From Enterobacter ludwigii (GTDB lineage Bacteria > Pseudomonadota > Gammaproteobacteria > Enterobacterales > Enterobacteriaceae), in contig NZ_CP017279.1 of assembly GCF_001750725.1 (NCBI RefSeq), forward strand, positions 4,650,001 through 4,714,000: DNA of 64,000 nt. Reading direction: 5' to 3'. Each line of letters begins with the position of its first letter. Within the stretch, counting starts at the first letter, position 1. Below the pieces are notes generated by a model. The model was not told the origin of the DNA, ran no database searches, and saw only the letters and a list, made by a program, of their open reading frames with translations. The position numbers and the translations under genes are program-made. Below are positions 41,888 to 51,378 of this stretch, one piece after another.

Positions 41888-43339
41888 TTAGACTTGTGCT
41901 GCTTTGGCCTGAACCGGAGCGCTCTGCAGGGCGCGTGCTTTCTCAGCGTCATCTTCGACCGGGATATCTTCAAAACCTAAAAGCAGGGTCAGAACAAACG
42001 AGAGCACAACCGCCAGCGCCATGACTACGAATACCCAGACGATGGTCATTGGGTTGGCCGGATCGAAGAACTGTACGCTGGTAAACAGCCCCGGCGCCGC
42101 CATTGAGTGGCTGGCAAGACCGGCTATGCCAGCCACTGCCCCGCAGATGAAGCCGCTGATAAGGCTCGCAATCAGCGGGCGTTTCAGACGTACCGCCACA
42201 CCATAGAGGGCAGGTTCTGAAATGCCTGCCATGATGGCAGAAGCCGCTGCCGCGAGCGCCGTCTGGCGCAGTTCCGGGTTTTTCGTTTTCCACGCCACCG
42301 CCAGCGATGAACCGCCGAGCGACAGGTTGGCTCCGATTTCCGACGGCATAACCATTCCCTCTTTGCCCGTCTCGGCAATGGTCTGAATAATCGTCGGCGT
42401 AAATACGCGGTGCATCCCGGTCATCACCAGCAGCGGCCAGAGGGCGCCCATAATGGCCACGGAGAGCCAGCCCAGATAGCCGTGAATAGTGTAGACCAGC
42501 GCTGAAATCGCGCTCCCGATCCAGATCCCGAGCGGCCCTATCAGCACAATGGCGAGCGGGGCGGCAATCAGAACGATCAGCATCGGTTTAAGGAAGTTTT
42601 TCGTGACCGCCGGCGTAATACGATCAACCCAGCGTTCGATGTACGACAGGCACCAGGTCATCACCAGCGCCGGGATGACCGTGTAGGTGTATTTCACTGC
42701 CGTCACCGGAATAAAGGCGAATTCAACGTGCTCGCCCTGTGCGGCTTTCGCCATCAGTTCGATAAAGCCCGGGTGTACCAGCACGCCCGCGATGGCAATC
42801 GCCAGCGACATGTTGGTTTTGAATTTCACTGCGGCAGAGGCGGCGACCATCAGCGGCAGGAAGAAGAACGCGCCATCGCCAATCAGCGTCAGAAGGGTGA
42901 GCGTCGGTGCCCCTTTTTCCAGCGCGCCGGTCATCTCCAGGATCATTGCCAGCAGTTTGACCATTGAACCGCCGATGATCGCCGGGATCAGCGGTGACAT
43001 GGTGCCGATCAGCGCATCGAGGATCCCGGCACCGATGCGGCGCAGGGTCATTTTTTGCGGGCCTTCCGGTACGGCAGGCTGCAGGTCGGTGGGCAGCAGG
43101 CTTACCACTTCGCGGTAGGCCTGAGACACGGTGTTGCCAATGATCACCTGGCACTGGTTGTCGTTGCGGACCACGCCGAGCACGCCGTTAATGCTTTTCA
43201 GGCGCGGGGCATCGGTGAGGCTTTCGTCTTTGAGGACGAAACGCAGTCGCGTCATGCAGTGGGTGACGGCGACGATGTTGTCTCTGCCGCCGAGCGCGCT
43301 GACAACGTCATTCGCCAGCGCAGCGTAATTTTTGGCCAT
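41888..43339 (-). CDS. ascF: PTS beta-glucoside-specific EIIBC component AscF
   Basis: This 483-residue PTS permease has an N-terminal IIB domain with the phosphorylated cysteine in VTHCMTRLRFVL (residues 25-36), then the IIC membrane domain (about 10 helices). It phosphorylates beta-glucosides on import. An upstream open frame runs across the promoter; the start at 43339 (MAKNYAALANDVVSALGGRD) is the family start. It carries no IIA domain, so it must borrow one. Confidence 0.94.
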   Translation of the reverse strand: MAKNYAALANDVVSALGGRDNIVAVTHCMTRLRFVLKDESLTDAPRLKSINGVLGVVRNDNQCQVIIGNTVSQAYREVVSLLPTDLQPAVPEGPQKMTLRRIGAGILDALIGTMSPLIPAIIGGSMVKLLAMILEMTGALEKGAPTLTLLTLIGDGAFFFLPLMVAASAAVKFKTNMSLAIAIAGVLVHPGFIELMAKAAQGEHVEFAFIPVTAVKYTYTVIPALVMTWCLSYIERWVDRITPAVTKNFLKPMLIVLIAAPLAIVLIGPLGIWIGSAISALVYTIHGYLGWLSVAIMGALWPLLVMTGMHRVFTPTIIQTIAETGKEGMVMPSEIGANLSLGGSSLAVAWKTKNPELRQTALAAAASAIMAGISEPALYGVAVRLKRPLIASLISGFICGAVAGIAGLASHSMAAPGLFTSVQFFDPANPMTIVWVFVVMALAVVLSFVLTLLLGFEDIPVEDDAEKARALQSAPVQAKAAQV

Positions 43340-43373
43340 CGGATGTAATCCTGTTATCGTTGTGAGAAATGTA

Positions 43374-43387
43374 GGAAACCGGTTCCA
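43374..43387. promoter_or_regulatory. AscG operator candidate upstream of ascF
   Basis: GGAAACCGGTTCCA is close to the dyad TGAAACCGGTTTCA recognised by AscG in E. coli. It lies 35 bp upstream of the ascF ATG in the ascF-ascG divergent gap. Confidence 0.65.
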
Positions 43388-43448
43388 CACAATCATCAAT
43401 AGTTTCTTTGAATGAAACAAGATCACATTTTGTACATTTTTTCATTTC

Positions 43449-43462
43449 GTGATGATGATCAC
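43449..43462. promoter_or_regulatory. CRP site candidate in the asc divergent region
   Basis: GTGATGATGATCAC fits GTGA-N6-TCAC. Catabolite control of a PTS beta-glucoside operon is expected, and the site lies about 110 bp upstream of the ascF ATG. Confidence 0.5.
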
Positions 43463-43553
43463 CTGGAGGGGTAAAAAGCGTGATATCGCCGCTGCGACAA
43501 TTTTTCTGCAGTGCAGTACACTGCGCCCTGGTAGTTTCAAACGGAAGATTACG

Positions 43554-44567
43554 ATGACCACGATGCTTGAAGTCGCGAAGCGGGCAGGCGTTTCGAAAGC
43601 GACGGTTTCCAGGGTATTGTCGGGCAATGGCTACGTCAGCCAGGAGACCAAAGACCGGGTGTTTCAGGCGATTGAAGAGAGCGGCTATCGCCCGAATTTG
43701 CTGGCACGAAATCTGGCGACCAAACGTACCCAGACGCTGGGTCTGGTGGTCACCAACACCCTTTATCACGGCGTCTATTTTAGCGAACTGCTCTTTCACG
43801 CCGCCCGCATGACGGAAGAGAAAGGGCGGCAGCTGATCCTGGCGGACGGTAAGCACAGTGCGGATGAAGAGCGCGAGGCCATTCAGTATTTGCTCGATAT
43901 GCGCTGTGACGCGGTGATCATTTACCCGCGTTTCCTGAGCGTGGATGAGATGGACGATATTGTTGAGAAATGCGAACAGCCGATTATGGTCCTTAACCGC
44001 CGCTTACGGAAAAACAGCAGTCACAGCGTCTGGTCAGATCATAAAGCCTCCTGCCAGGACGCCGTGTCGCAGCTGATTCAGAAAGGGCACCGGGAGATTG
44101 CGTTTATCACCGGTTCGCTGGATTCCCCCACGGGCGTTGAGCGTCTCTCGGGCTACAAAGACGCCCTGGCACAGCACCAGATCCCGCTGCGCCCGTCGCT
44201 GATTGCGCAGGGGAAATGGAACCCGGCCAGCGGTGCGGCAGCGGTGTCTGAGCTGCTTTCGCGCGGTGAAACCTTTTCGGCGCTGGTGGCGAGTAATGAC
44301 GATATGGCGATTGGTGCCATGAAACAGCTGCACGAGTGCGGGATCGCCACCCCGGATGTCGTGTCGGTGATTGGCTTTGACGATGTGGCCATCGCCCCCT
44401 ACATCGTCCCCTCGCTCTCCAGCGTGCGCATTCCGGTGACGGAGATGATCAAAGAGACCATTAGCCGCCTGATCTTCCTGCTGGATGGCGGTGAGTTTAA
44501 GTACCAGCAAACCTTCTCCGGCGAGCTTATCCTGCGTGACTCGGTTATTGACGGGCCTCACCGCTGA
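43554..44567 (+). CDS. ascG: LacI-family repressor AscG
   Basis: This 337-residue regulator represses the asc operon. The N-terminal helix-turn-helix is MLEVAKRAGVSKATVSRVLS with hinge and periplasmic-binding-like domain after (QTLGLVVTNTLYHGVYFSEL, ALVASNDDMAIGAMKQL, SVIGFDDVAIAPYIVPSLSS). The start at 43554 gives the AscG N terminus (MTTMLEVAKRAGVSKATVSR). Confidence 0.94.
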   Translation: MTTMLEVAKRAGVSKATVSRVLSGNGYVSQETKDRVFQAIEESGYRPNLLARNLATKRTQTLGLVVTNTLYHGVYFSELLFHAARMTEEKGRQLILADGKHSADEEREAIQYLLDMRCDAVIIYPRFLSVDEMDDIVEKCEQPIMVLNRRLRKNSSHSVWSDHKASCQDAVSQLIQKGHREIAFITGSLDSPTGVERLSGYKDALAQHQIPLRPSLIAQGKWNPASGAAAVSELLSRGETFSALVASNDDMAIGAMKQLHECGIATPDVVSVIGFDDVAIAPYIVPSLSSVRIPVTEMIKETISRLIFLLDGGEFKYQQTFSGELILRDSVIDGPHR

Positions 44568-44577
44568 TGTCGACAGC

Positions 44578-44603
44578 TGTCATCGTCAGAAGTGACGATG
44601 ACA
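44578..44603. promoter_or_regulatory. Perfect dyad upstream of hydN, probable FhlA site
   Basis: TGTCATCGTCA and TGACGATGACA are perfect 11 bp arms around GAAG, 11 bp after the ascG stop and about 100 bp upstream of hydN. The right arm nearly repeats TGACGATGTCA of the hyp-hyc gap. With no T-run it is unlikely to be a terminator; an FhlA activator site is the better explanation. Confidence 0.55.
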
Positions 44604-44650
44604 GCCCTGCTGTCATTTTATAAACCGCAGAAAATCAACAGGTTAATAAT

Positions 44651-44666
44651 TGGCACGGTTTATGTA
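44651..44666 (+). promoter_or_regulatory. Sigma-54-like promoter of hydN-hypF
   Basis: TGGCACGGTTTATGTA has a perfect -24 element and GG-N10 spacing, but GT replaces GC at -12. It lies 36 bp before hydN. E. coli hydN-hypF is also FhlA and sigma-54 dependent. Confidence 0.6.
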
Positions 44667-44701
44667 TATCTCCGCGCAGGACTGTAATGCTGGAGAAGCA
44701 G

Positions 44702-45247
44702 ATGAACCGTTTTATTATGGCCGATGCCAGTAAATGCATTGGCTGCCGTACCTGTGAAGTGGCGTGTGTGGTTTCCCATCAGGCGGAGCAGGATTGCGCG
44801 TCGCTCACCCCTGATACCTTTTTACCGCGGATCCACGTCATTAAAGGTGTGAATATCTCCACGGCCGCTATTTGTCGCCAGTGTGAGGATGCGCCGTGCG
44901 CTAACGTCTGCCCAAACGGGGCCATCAAACGTGAGAAAGGATTCGTGCATGTGATGCAGGAGCGCTGCATCGGCTGCAAAACCTGTGTGGTTGCCTGCCC
45001 GTACGGTGCGATGGAAGTCGTGGTGCGTCCGGTTGTGCGCAACAGCGGCATGGGGCTGAGCGTGCGCGCGGAAAAAGCGGAAGCCAATAAATGCGACCTC
45101 TGCTACCACCGTGACGCCGGCCCGGCCTGTATGGAAGCCTGCCCGACGCACGCCCTGGTCTGCGTGGATCGCGACAAGCTTGAGCAGATGAGCGCGGAAA
45201 AACGCCGTCGTGCCGCGTTCGACACGTCATCGTCACTGCTGTTTTAA
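44702..45247 (+). CDS. hydN: Electron transport ferredoxin HydN
   Basis: This 181-residue polyferredoxin resembles HycB and is linked to formate dehydrogenase H activity. Cluster motifs are CIGCRTCEVAC, CRQCEDAPCANVCP, CIGCKTCVVACP and CDLCYHRDAGPACMEACP. The start at 44702 (MNRFIMADASKCIGCRTCEV) is preferred over an ATG 15 bp upstream. It is followed 6 bp later by hypF. Confidence 0.94.
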   Translation: MNRFIMADASKCIGCRTCEVACVVSHQAEQDCASLTPDTFLPRIHVIKGVNISTAAICRQCEDAPCANVCPNGAIKREKGFVHVMQERCIGCKTCVVACPYGAMEVVVRPVVRNSGMGLSVRAEKAEANKCDLCYHRDAGPACMEACPTHALVCVDRDKLEQMSAEKRRRAAFDTSSSLLF

Positions 45248-45253
45248 GTCGCG

Positions 45254-47476
45254 ATGGGCGATAACGGCGTACAGTTGCGGGTGCGCGGCAAGGTGCAGGG
45301 GGTAGGGTTTCGTCCCTTCGTCTGGCAACTGGCGCATCAGCTACAGCTGACGGGTGACGTTTGTAATGACGGAGAGGGCGTGCTGGTGCGTCTCGCGGGT
45401 AATGGGGGGGCCTTTACCGCGAGGCTGCATCAGGACTGCCCACCGCTGGCACGTATCGATGCTGTCGACAGCCAGCCGTTTACCTGGGCAACGGTGCCGC
45501 AGGCGTTCACCATTCGCCATAGCGCGGGCGGAGCGATGGACACCCAGATTGTGCCGGATGCCGCTACCTGCCCGGCGTGCCTGGCTGAAATGCGCGATCC
45601 CCGAGCGCGGCGTTATCGCTATCCGTTTATCAACTGTACCCATTGCGGTCCACGTTTTACCATCATTCGCGCCATGCCCTATGACCGCCCGGCCACGTCA
45701 ATGGCGGCATTTCCCCTCTGTGAGCCGTGTGAAACCGAGTACCGCAATCCCGCTGACCGCCGTTTTCACGCGCAGCCGGTAGCCTGTCCGGATTGTGGAC
45801 CCGAGCTGGAATGGCGCTCGGGCGAGGCTGTTGCCACCCGCGAGTCTGCGCTGAGTGCGGCGGTCCACATGCTCAAAAATGGCGGGATTGTCGCCATCAA
45901 AGGGCTGGGCGGTTTTCACCTTGCCTGTGACGCATCCAACGCGCAGGCGGTGGCAACCCTGCGGGCGCGCAAACAGCGCCCGATAAAGCCACTGGCGGTC
46001 ATGATCCCGCAGGCGGAGGGACTGCCGGAATCGGTGCAAACGCTGCTGCGCTCGCCCGCAGCGCCCATCGTGATCACGCCAAAAGCATGGTGTCCTCCGC
46101 TTCCTGACGCGATTGCGCCAGGGCTGGACACCGTTGGCCTGATGCTGCCCGCTAACCCACTACAGCATGTGCTGATGATGGACTGCCAGCGCCCGCTGGT
46201 GATGACCTCCGGCAACCTCAGCGGGCGTCCGCCGGCCATCACCTGCCAGCAGGCACTGGATGAACTGGGCGACATCGCTGACGGATTCCTGCTGCACAAC
46301 CGCGACATCCTGCAGCGTATGGATGATTCCGTGATGGATCAGGACGGTATGATGCTGCGCCGCGCGCGCGGTTTTGTGCCGGATGCCATCACGCTGCCCG
46401 CCGGTTTCAGCGCTGTCCCGGCGATGGTGTGCACCGGTGCTGATATGAAAAATACCTTCTGTCTGGTGCGCGGTAACCAGGCGGTACTGAGTCAGCACTT
46501 TGGCGATCTGAGTGACGACGGTGTCGAGGCCCAGTGGCGTTCGGCGCTGTCGATGATGCAGCAGATCTATGCGTTTCAGCCGCAGCGCGTGGTATGCGAC
46601 GCCCATCCGGGCTATCACGCCCGACAGTGGGCGCAAGCCCAGGCTTTGCCGATCGACACCGTGCTTCACCACCACGCTCACGCGGCGGCATGCATGGCAG
46701 AAAACGGCTGGCCGCTTGAGGGCGGAGATGTCATTGCCCTGACGCTGGATGGGATCGGCATGGGTGAAAACGGCGCGCTGTGGGGCGGAGAGTGCCTGCG
46801 GGTAAACTATCTCGACTGCGAACGTCTGGGCGGTCTGCCTGCGGTTACGCTGCCGGGTGGGGACAGGGCTGCCATGCAGCCGTGGCGCAATTTACTCGCC
46901 CACTGCCTGGCGTTTGTGCCGGACTGGCAGCAGTACCCGGAAACGCGTGACGTTCAGCGGCACAACTGGCCGCTGCTGGCTACGGCCATTCAGCGCGGTT
47001 TAAACGCGCCGCTGGCCTCATCCTGCGGCCGTTTGTTCGACGCGGTGGCCTGCGCGCTCGGCATCACGTCAGAAACCCAGAGCTATGAAGGTGAGGCCGC
47101 CTGCCGGCTTGAAGCGCTGGCCGCGCAGTGCCACGACGTTCAACATCCGGTTACGCTTCAGGCTGATAACCTTACGCGCTTCTGGCAACAGTGGCTGAAC
47201 TGGCAGGCGGAACCCTGCGAGCGGGCATGGGCGTTTCACGATGCGCTGGCGAAAGGGCTGGCGGAGCTTGTCACCTCCCATACCCGGCGACTGGGGCTTT
47301 CCACCGTATGCTTCAGCGGCGGCGTGTTACATAACCGTCTGCTGCGCGCGCGACTGCGCCATTACCTCTCAGACTTCACGCTGCTTTTTCCTCATCATCT
47401 GCCGTCAGGTGACGGCGCTATCTCCTTCGGGCAGGCGGTGGTTGCTGCCGCCCGGTCATGTTCACAAAGGATGTAA
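45254..47476 (+). CDS. hypF: Carbamoyltransferase HypF (cyanide ligand synthesis)
   Basis: This 740-residue enzyme turns carbamoyl phosphate into the carbamoyl group passed to HypE. Domains in order are acylphosphatase-like ([18 protein letters not shown], residues 8-25), two zinc-finger-like cysteine sets (CPACLAEM...NCTHCG and CEPCETEY...CPDCG), a YrdC-like domain ([14 protein letters not shown]) and a Kae1-like domain ([39 protein letters not shown]). Its partners HypABCDE are in the hyp operon about 13 kb away. Confidence 0.95.
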   Translation: MGDNGVQLRVRGKVQGVGFRPFVWQLAHQLQLTGDVCNDGEGVLVRLAGNGGAFTARLHQDCPPLARIDAVDSQPFTWATVPQAFTIRHSAGGAMDTQIVPDAATCPACLAEMRDPRARRYRYPFINCTHCGPRFTIIRAMPYDRPATSMAAFPLCEPCETEYRNPADRRFHAQPVACPDCGPELEWRSGEAVATRESALSAAVHMLKNGGIVAIKGLGGFHLACDASNAQAVATLRARKQRPIKPLAVMIPQAEGLPESVQTLLRSPAAPIVITPKAWCPPLPDAIAPGLDTVGLMLPANPLQHVLMMDCQRPLVMTSGNLSGRPPAITCQQALDELGDIADGFLLHNRDILQRMDDSVMDQDGMMLRRARGFVPDAITLPAGFSAVPAMVCTGADMKNTFCLVRGNQAVLSQHFGDLSDDGVEAQWRSALSMMQQIYAFQPQRVVCDAHPGYHARQWAQAQALPIDTVLHHHAHAAACMAENGWPLEGGDVIALTLDGIGMGENGALWGGECLRVNYLDCERLGGLPAVTLPGGDRAAMQPWRNLLAHCLAFVPDWQQYPETRDVQRHNWPLLATAIQRGLNAPLASSCGRLFDAVACALGITSETQSYEGEAACRLEALAAQCHDVQHPVTLQADNLTRFWQQWLNWQAEPCERAWAFHDALAKGLAELVTSHTRRLGLSTVCFSGGVLHNRLLRARLRHYLSDFTLLFPHHLPSGDGAISFGQAVVAAARSCSQRM

Positions 47477-47477
47477 A

Positions 47478-48500
47478 ATGTTACGACTCTTACGCAATGA
47501 ACCCCGCGCGGCGTTTCTGCTGCTGGCTCTGGTAATGGCTAATCTTCTGGCATGGGGCTGGGCATGGCAAACCTTCAGCGGCAGTACGGCGCTGATGGCC
47601 GCCAGCCTGCTGGCCTGGTGTTATGGACTCCGTCATGCGGTGGATGCCGACCACATCGCGGCCATTGATACCGTCACGCGTAAGATGATGCAGCAGGGTA
47701 AACGCCCTTCCGGCGTGGGGGCATGGTTCTCTCTGGGACACTCCACCATTGTGGTGCTGGCCTCCATTGCCATTGCGGCCACCGCCACGGCGTTTCAGAA
47801 GAATATGGCATGGTTTCATGAAACCGGCAGCCTGATTGGCACCGCCGTTTCTGCAACGTTTCTGCTGGCGATGGCGCTGGTCAATCTGGTGATTTTGCGC
47901 GGCGTGTGGCGTAATTTTCAGGCGCTGAAGAACGGTCAGGTCACGCGTGACGACATCACGCTTCCGGCATCAGGCGGAGTCATGAACTGGCTGTTTGGCG
48001 CAACGTTCCGCCTGGTGAACAAGAGCTGGCAGATGTACCTGGTCGGTTTCCTGTTTGGTCTGGGGTTTGATACCGCGACGGAAATCGGTGTGCTTGGGAT
48101 TTCAGCCGCCAGCGCGTCAAACGGGATGTCAGTCTGGTCCATCATGATCTTCCCGGCGCTGTTTGCCAGCGGTATGGCGCTGGTCGATACCCTCGACAAT
48201 CTGCTGATGGTCGGCGCTTACGGCTGGGCGTTTAACAAGCCGCAGCGCAAGCTTTACTACAACATGACCATCACCGGTACCTCCGTGGTGGTGGCGCTGT
48301 TTATCGGCGGGCTGGAAGCTCTGGGTCTGTTGATGGATAAGTTTGCCCTCAGCGGAGGCCTCTGGGATCGCATTGGCGCAGTTAATGACAACCTCGGTAA
48401 CGCCGGGTTCGTGGTGGTCGGGCTGTTCGTTGCCTGCTGGCTGATTTCCATGATCAACTATCGCTGGCGCGGCTACGATGCGCTTGTCGTGCGCTCCTGA
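47478..48500 (+). CDS. NiCoT-family nickel/cobalt transporter (HoxN/NixA type)
   Basis: This 340-residue membrane protein has about 8 helices and the signature RHAVDADHIAAID (residues 52-64) in helix 2, essential for nickel/cobalt transport in the NiCoT family, plus LGHSTIVV and LGFDTATEI (the second signature). It starts one base after the hypF stop, so it is almost certainly in the hydN-hypF operon. This context points to nickel supply for hydrogenase 3. I do not recall a counterpart at this place in E. coli K-12. Confidence 0.9.
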   Translation: MLRLLRNEPRAAFLLLALVMANLLAWGWAWQTFSGSTALMAASLLAWCYGLRHAVDADHIAAIDTVTRKMMQQGKRPSGVGAWFSLGHSTIVVLASIAIAATATAFQKNMAWFHETGSLIGTAVSATFLLAMALVNLVILRGVWRNFQALKNGQVTRDDITLPASGGVMNWLFGATFRLVNKSWQMYLVGFLFGLGFDTATEIGVLGISAASASNGMSVWSIMIFPALFASGMALVDTLDNLLMVGAYGWAFNKPQRKLYYNMTITGTSVVVALFIGGLEALGLLMDKFALSGGLWDRIGAVNDNLGNAGFVVVGLFVACWLISMINYRWRGYDALVVRS

Positions 48501-48544
48501 CGCGGCGTCTGAACATCATTGTCGTTATCTGGCTAAACGACGTT

Positions 48545-48572
48545 GAAAAAAAAGCCCCGGGACATCGGGGCT
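48545..48572 (-). terminator. Intrinsic terminator after norW
   Basis: On the minus strand AGCCCCG-ATGTC-CGGGGCT is followed by eight T residues, 50 bp after the norW stop. It ends the norVW transcript. The same hairpin lacks a T-run on the plus strand, so it is a weaker stop for the nickel transporter. Confidence 0.8.
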
Positions 48573-48621
48573 GTGGACCATAAAATCCAAAGGTTACGTT
48601 AGCGTGGCAGGCGAATCAGCG

Positions 48622-49755
48622 TTAAGCGGGTAATGATTTCAGCAGAGCGAAAGCCTCTTTCATCCGGTCTTCGCTCACTACAAAGGCGCGCATCTGTCCT
48701 TCGCTGTCGCACCCACGAGCCACCATTCCCTGAGGTTCAATGGTGAGTTGCCAGTGCAGGTCCGGACGCTCGGTTTCGCCTGCCAGGTGCAGCGGGAGCG
48801 CTGGCGTTTTTACTTTTACCAGCATGGCGGGTAATTTCAGTGGCGCACTGCCGCCAGACAGGTTTTTCGCGAGGTACATGGCGCTCAGTTGAATAGGCTG
48901 CAGGAAGGGCAGGACCTGTCCGTTAATTTCAGCGCAGTCACCCAGGGCGTAAATATCGGGCTGCGTGGTTTGCAGGTAGCTGTCTACCTTCACGCCACGA
49001 CCTGTTTCCGCGCCGGCGCGATGCGCCAGCGCCGTTTCCGGACGCAGGCCCGTGGCGGCAACCACCACATCCACCTCAACGCTGCGGCTGCGGTCGAGCG
49101 TTGCATGAATCCCACTCCCGGTTTTCTTCAGGCTTTGCAGCTGGGATTTCAGCAGCAGATGTACGCCCATATCGGTCAGACGATGCTGTAAGCGACTACT
49201 TACTTCTGCGGGCATCAGCGCCGACAAAATGCTTGCCGCATGGTCGACCAGGGAGACGGATTTACCCGCCCGGCTAAAATCCATCGCCAGCTCTGTGCCA
49301 ATCAACCCTGCGCCGACAATCATCACCCGCTTCGCGTCACGCAGCAGGGTTTCACTGGCCTGATACGCCTGCTGGCTGTTGAGGGTGATCATCAGTTCCC
49401 GGCCTTCCACCGGCGGCACAAAAGCAGAAGCCCCTGTCGCCAGCACCAGCTTGTCGTATTGCCAGGTTTTGTCTTTTGCTTTCACCACATGGGCGGCGGC
49501 GTCGATGTCGGTTATCCAGGTGTGCGGAAATAACCGCAGACTAAACTGTTCCGCGAACGCCCCCGCGGTCTGGCGGGTGAGGTCTTCGGCTCGCTGATTC
49601 TGGCTGATAACGTGGCTTAAATCAGGCTTGTTGTACTCGTCCATGCTGTCGGCGGCAATGAGCGTCAACGGCACGCGGGCGTCTTGCTTGCGAATGTTTT
49701 TCACCAGCTGGCGGGCGGCAAAGCCCGAGCCGATGATAACGATACCGTGGTTCAT
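48622..49755 (-). CDS. norW: NADH:flavorubredoxin reductase NorW
   Basis: This 377-residue FAD enzyme passes electrons from NADH to the rubredoxin domain of NorV. The FAD motif [10 protein letters not shown] is at the N terminus (residues 8-17), the NADH-binding [17 protein letters not shown] is in the middle, and [17 protein letters not shown] holds the late FAD motif. Its start overlaps the norV stop by 4 bp. Confidence 0.95.
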   Translation of the reverse strand: MNHGIVIIGSGFAARQLVKNIRKQDARVPLTLIAADSMDEYNKPDLSHVISQNQRAEDLTRQTAGAFAEQFSLRLFPHTWITDIDAAAHVVKAKDKTWQYDKLVLATGASAFVPPVEGRELMITLNSQQAYQASETLLRDAKRVMIVGAGLIGTELAMDFSRAGKSVSLVDHAASILSALMPAEVSSRLQHRLTDMGVHLLLKSQLQSLKKTGSGIHATLDRSRSVEVDVVVAATGLRPETALAHRAGAETGRGVKVDSYLQTTQPDIYALGDCAEINGQVLPFLQPIQLSAMYLAKNLSGGSAPLKLPAMLVKVKTPALPLHLAGETERPDLHWQLTIEPQGMVARGCDSEGQMRAFVVSEDRMKEAFALLKSLPA

Positions 49756-51191
49756 TGTGCCTCCGTCGCCAGTTCGTCAAAGACCTCTTTTCCCAGGGAA
49801 CATTCCGGGCAGAGGAAATTGTCCGGCACGTCGCACCAGGGGGTACCGGGGGCAACATCCTGCAGCGGCTCGCCCTGTGCCGGGTCGTAAATCCACTGAC
49901 AGACGCTGCACTGCATGCGAGGGCCACCGTCAGCGACGGCTGCGGCACAGGCTTGTTGTGGCGCGGGGTTTTTGGCGTTCATGTCGGGGAGCGGCGCGAG
50001 CGCCCACTGACGCGCAATGTCACGGCCATGCTGGCGGCATAATTCAAGCGCATCGATGTCCGGACGCCATTTCGCCTTCAGGCTCATGGACATCTCAAAA
50101 CCGGCGTCCTGCAAACGCGTGGAGAGCCGGTCTACTGCGCCGCCGCTCCAGCCGTGGGAGCCAAATGCGCTGGCCCGTTTATTACGAAAGCGCAGGCCGG
50201 TCATCTCTTCTACAAGGCCCGCAATTTTCGGCATCATCACGTTGTTCATCGTGGAGGTGCCCACCAGCACGCCCTTGGAGCGGAAGACGTTGGTCAGGAT
50301 TTCGTTTTTATCGCTACGCGCCACGTTGAAGATTTTCACCGCCACGTTCGGGTCGACTTCGTTAATACCCTGCGCAATGGCGTCCGCCATCATGCGGGTG
50401 TTATTAGACATGGTGTCGTAGAAAAGCGTGATACGGTCTTCCTGGTAATCCGCGGCCCATTTGAGGTACAGCTCCACGATCTGGGTGGGGTTTTCGCGCC
50501 ACACCACGCCGTGAGAGGTAGCAATCATATCCACGGGCAGGTTAAAACCGAGGATTTCGGTGATTTTTGGCGTCACCAGACGGCTGAACGGCGTCAGGAT
50601 ATTGGCGTAGTAGCGCTGACACTGTTCGAACAGCTCGGTTTGATCCACTTCATCGTTGAACAGGCGTTCGTCACAATAGTGCTGGCCGAAGGCATCGTTG
50701 CTGAACAGCACCGCATCGCCGGTCATGTAGGTCATCATACTGTCGGGCCAATGCAGCATCGGGGTTTCAACGAAGATCAGCTGTTTGCCGTTGCCGATAT
50801 CCAGCGTGTCGCCGGTTTTGACGGTGTGGAAATTCCACTCCGGGTGGTGGTGATGGCCGTTAATCGAGTCGATGGCGTTGGTGGTGCAGTAAATCGGGGT
50901 GTCGGGAATGCAGGACATTAACTCGGTCAGCGCCCCGGCATGATCCTCTTCCGCATGGTTAATGATGATGTAGTCGATATCCGCAAGATCGATTTCGCTG
51001 CGCAGATTTTGCACGAACTCCCGGCTGAATTTGTGATCGACGGTATCGATGAGCACGTTTTTGCCTTCACGGATGAGATAGCTGTTGTAGCTGCTGCCGC
51101 GCAGCGTTTTGTACTCCGTTCCGTGGAAGTCACGCACTTCCCAGTCACGTTGGCCAACCCAATGAATTTTATTTTTAACCAGAATAGACAT
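49752..51191 (-). CDS. norV: Anaerobic nitric oxide reductase flavorubredoxin NorV
   Basis: This 479-residue flavodiiron protein reduces NO to N2O under anoxic conditions. It has an N-terminal diiron beta-lactamase-like domain ([11 protein letters not shown] metal motif near residue 80), a flavodoxin domain ([32 protein letters not shown]) and a C-terminal rubredoxin ([19 protein letters not shown] and CPECSLGKE). The start at 51191 has GAGGTTGCT upstream and gives the E. coli length. A split gene, as in some pathogenic E. coli, is not seen. Confidence 0.97.
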   Translation of the reverse strand: MSILVKNKIHWVGQRDWEVRDFHGTEYKTLRGSSYNSYLIREGKNVLIDTVDHKFSREFVQNLRSEIDLADIDYIIINHAEEDHAGALTELMSCIPDTPIYCTTNAIDSINGHHHHPEWNFHTVKTGDTLDIGNGKQLIFVETPMLHWPDSMMTYMTGDAVLFSNDAFGQHYCDERLFNDEVDQTELFEQCQRYYANILTPFSRLVTPKITEILGFNLPVDMIATSHGVVWRENPTQIVELYLKWAADYQEDRITLFYDTMSNNTRMMADAIAQGINEVDPNVAVKIFNVARSDKNEILTNVFRSKGVLVGTSTMNNVMMPKIAGLVEEMTGLRFRNKRASAFGSHGWSGGAVDRLSTRLQDAGFEMSMSLKAKWRPDIDALELCRQHGRDIARQWALAPLPDMNAKNPAPQQACAAAVADGGPRMQCSVCQWIYDPAQGEPLQDVAPGTPWCDVPDNFLCPECSLGKEVFDELATEAQ

Positions 51192-51239
51192 AGCAACCTC
51201 AATTAATACGGCGTTTTTCAAATAAGATGACTAGCCTTT

Positions 51240-51255
51240 ATCAAGTTGCGTGCCA
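51240..51255 (-). promoter_or_regulatory. Sigma-54 promoter of norVW
   Basis: On the minus strand TGGCACGCAACTTGAT has a perfect -24 element with GG-N10 spacing, and GA in place of GC at -12. It lies 49 bp upstream of norV, downstream of the NorR boxes as required for an enhancer-dependent promoter. Confidence 0.65.
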
Positions 51256-51310
51256 GTTTTTCATGTTGCTGTTTTTTAATGTTTTTAAATTTTATTACTC
51301 GTAATGGGTA

Positions 51311-51366
51311 GTCAATATGACTATCTGATTTATGGTCATTGTGACAATATGAATGGTCAAAATGAC
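51311..51366. promoter_or_regulatory. Three NorR enhancer boxes between norV and norR
   Basis: GTCAATATGAC (51311-51321), GTCATTGTGAC (51335-51345) and GTCAAAATGAC (51356-51366) all fit GT-N7-AC. NorR needs three such sites for activation in E. coli. The third ends 12 bp before norR, so NorR may control its own gene. Confidence 0.85.
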
Positions 51367-51378
51367 AGTGAGGCGCAG

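Noticed and set aside
44578..44603. The hydN upstream dyad as a terminator for ascG
   Set aside because: It is followed by GCCCTGCTGTCA and not by a T-run, and its arms resemble other FhlA-regulon motifs.
48553..48572. The hairpin at 48553 as terminator for the nickel transporter
   Set aside because: On the plus strand it is followed by GTGGACCA; the T-run is only on the minus strand, so it serves norVW.
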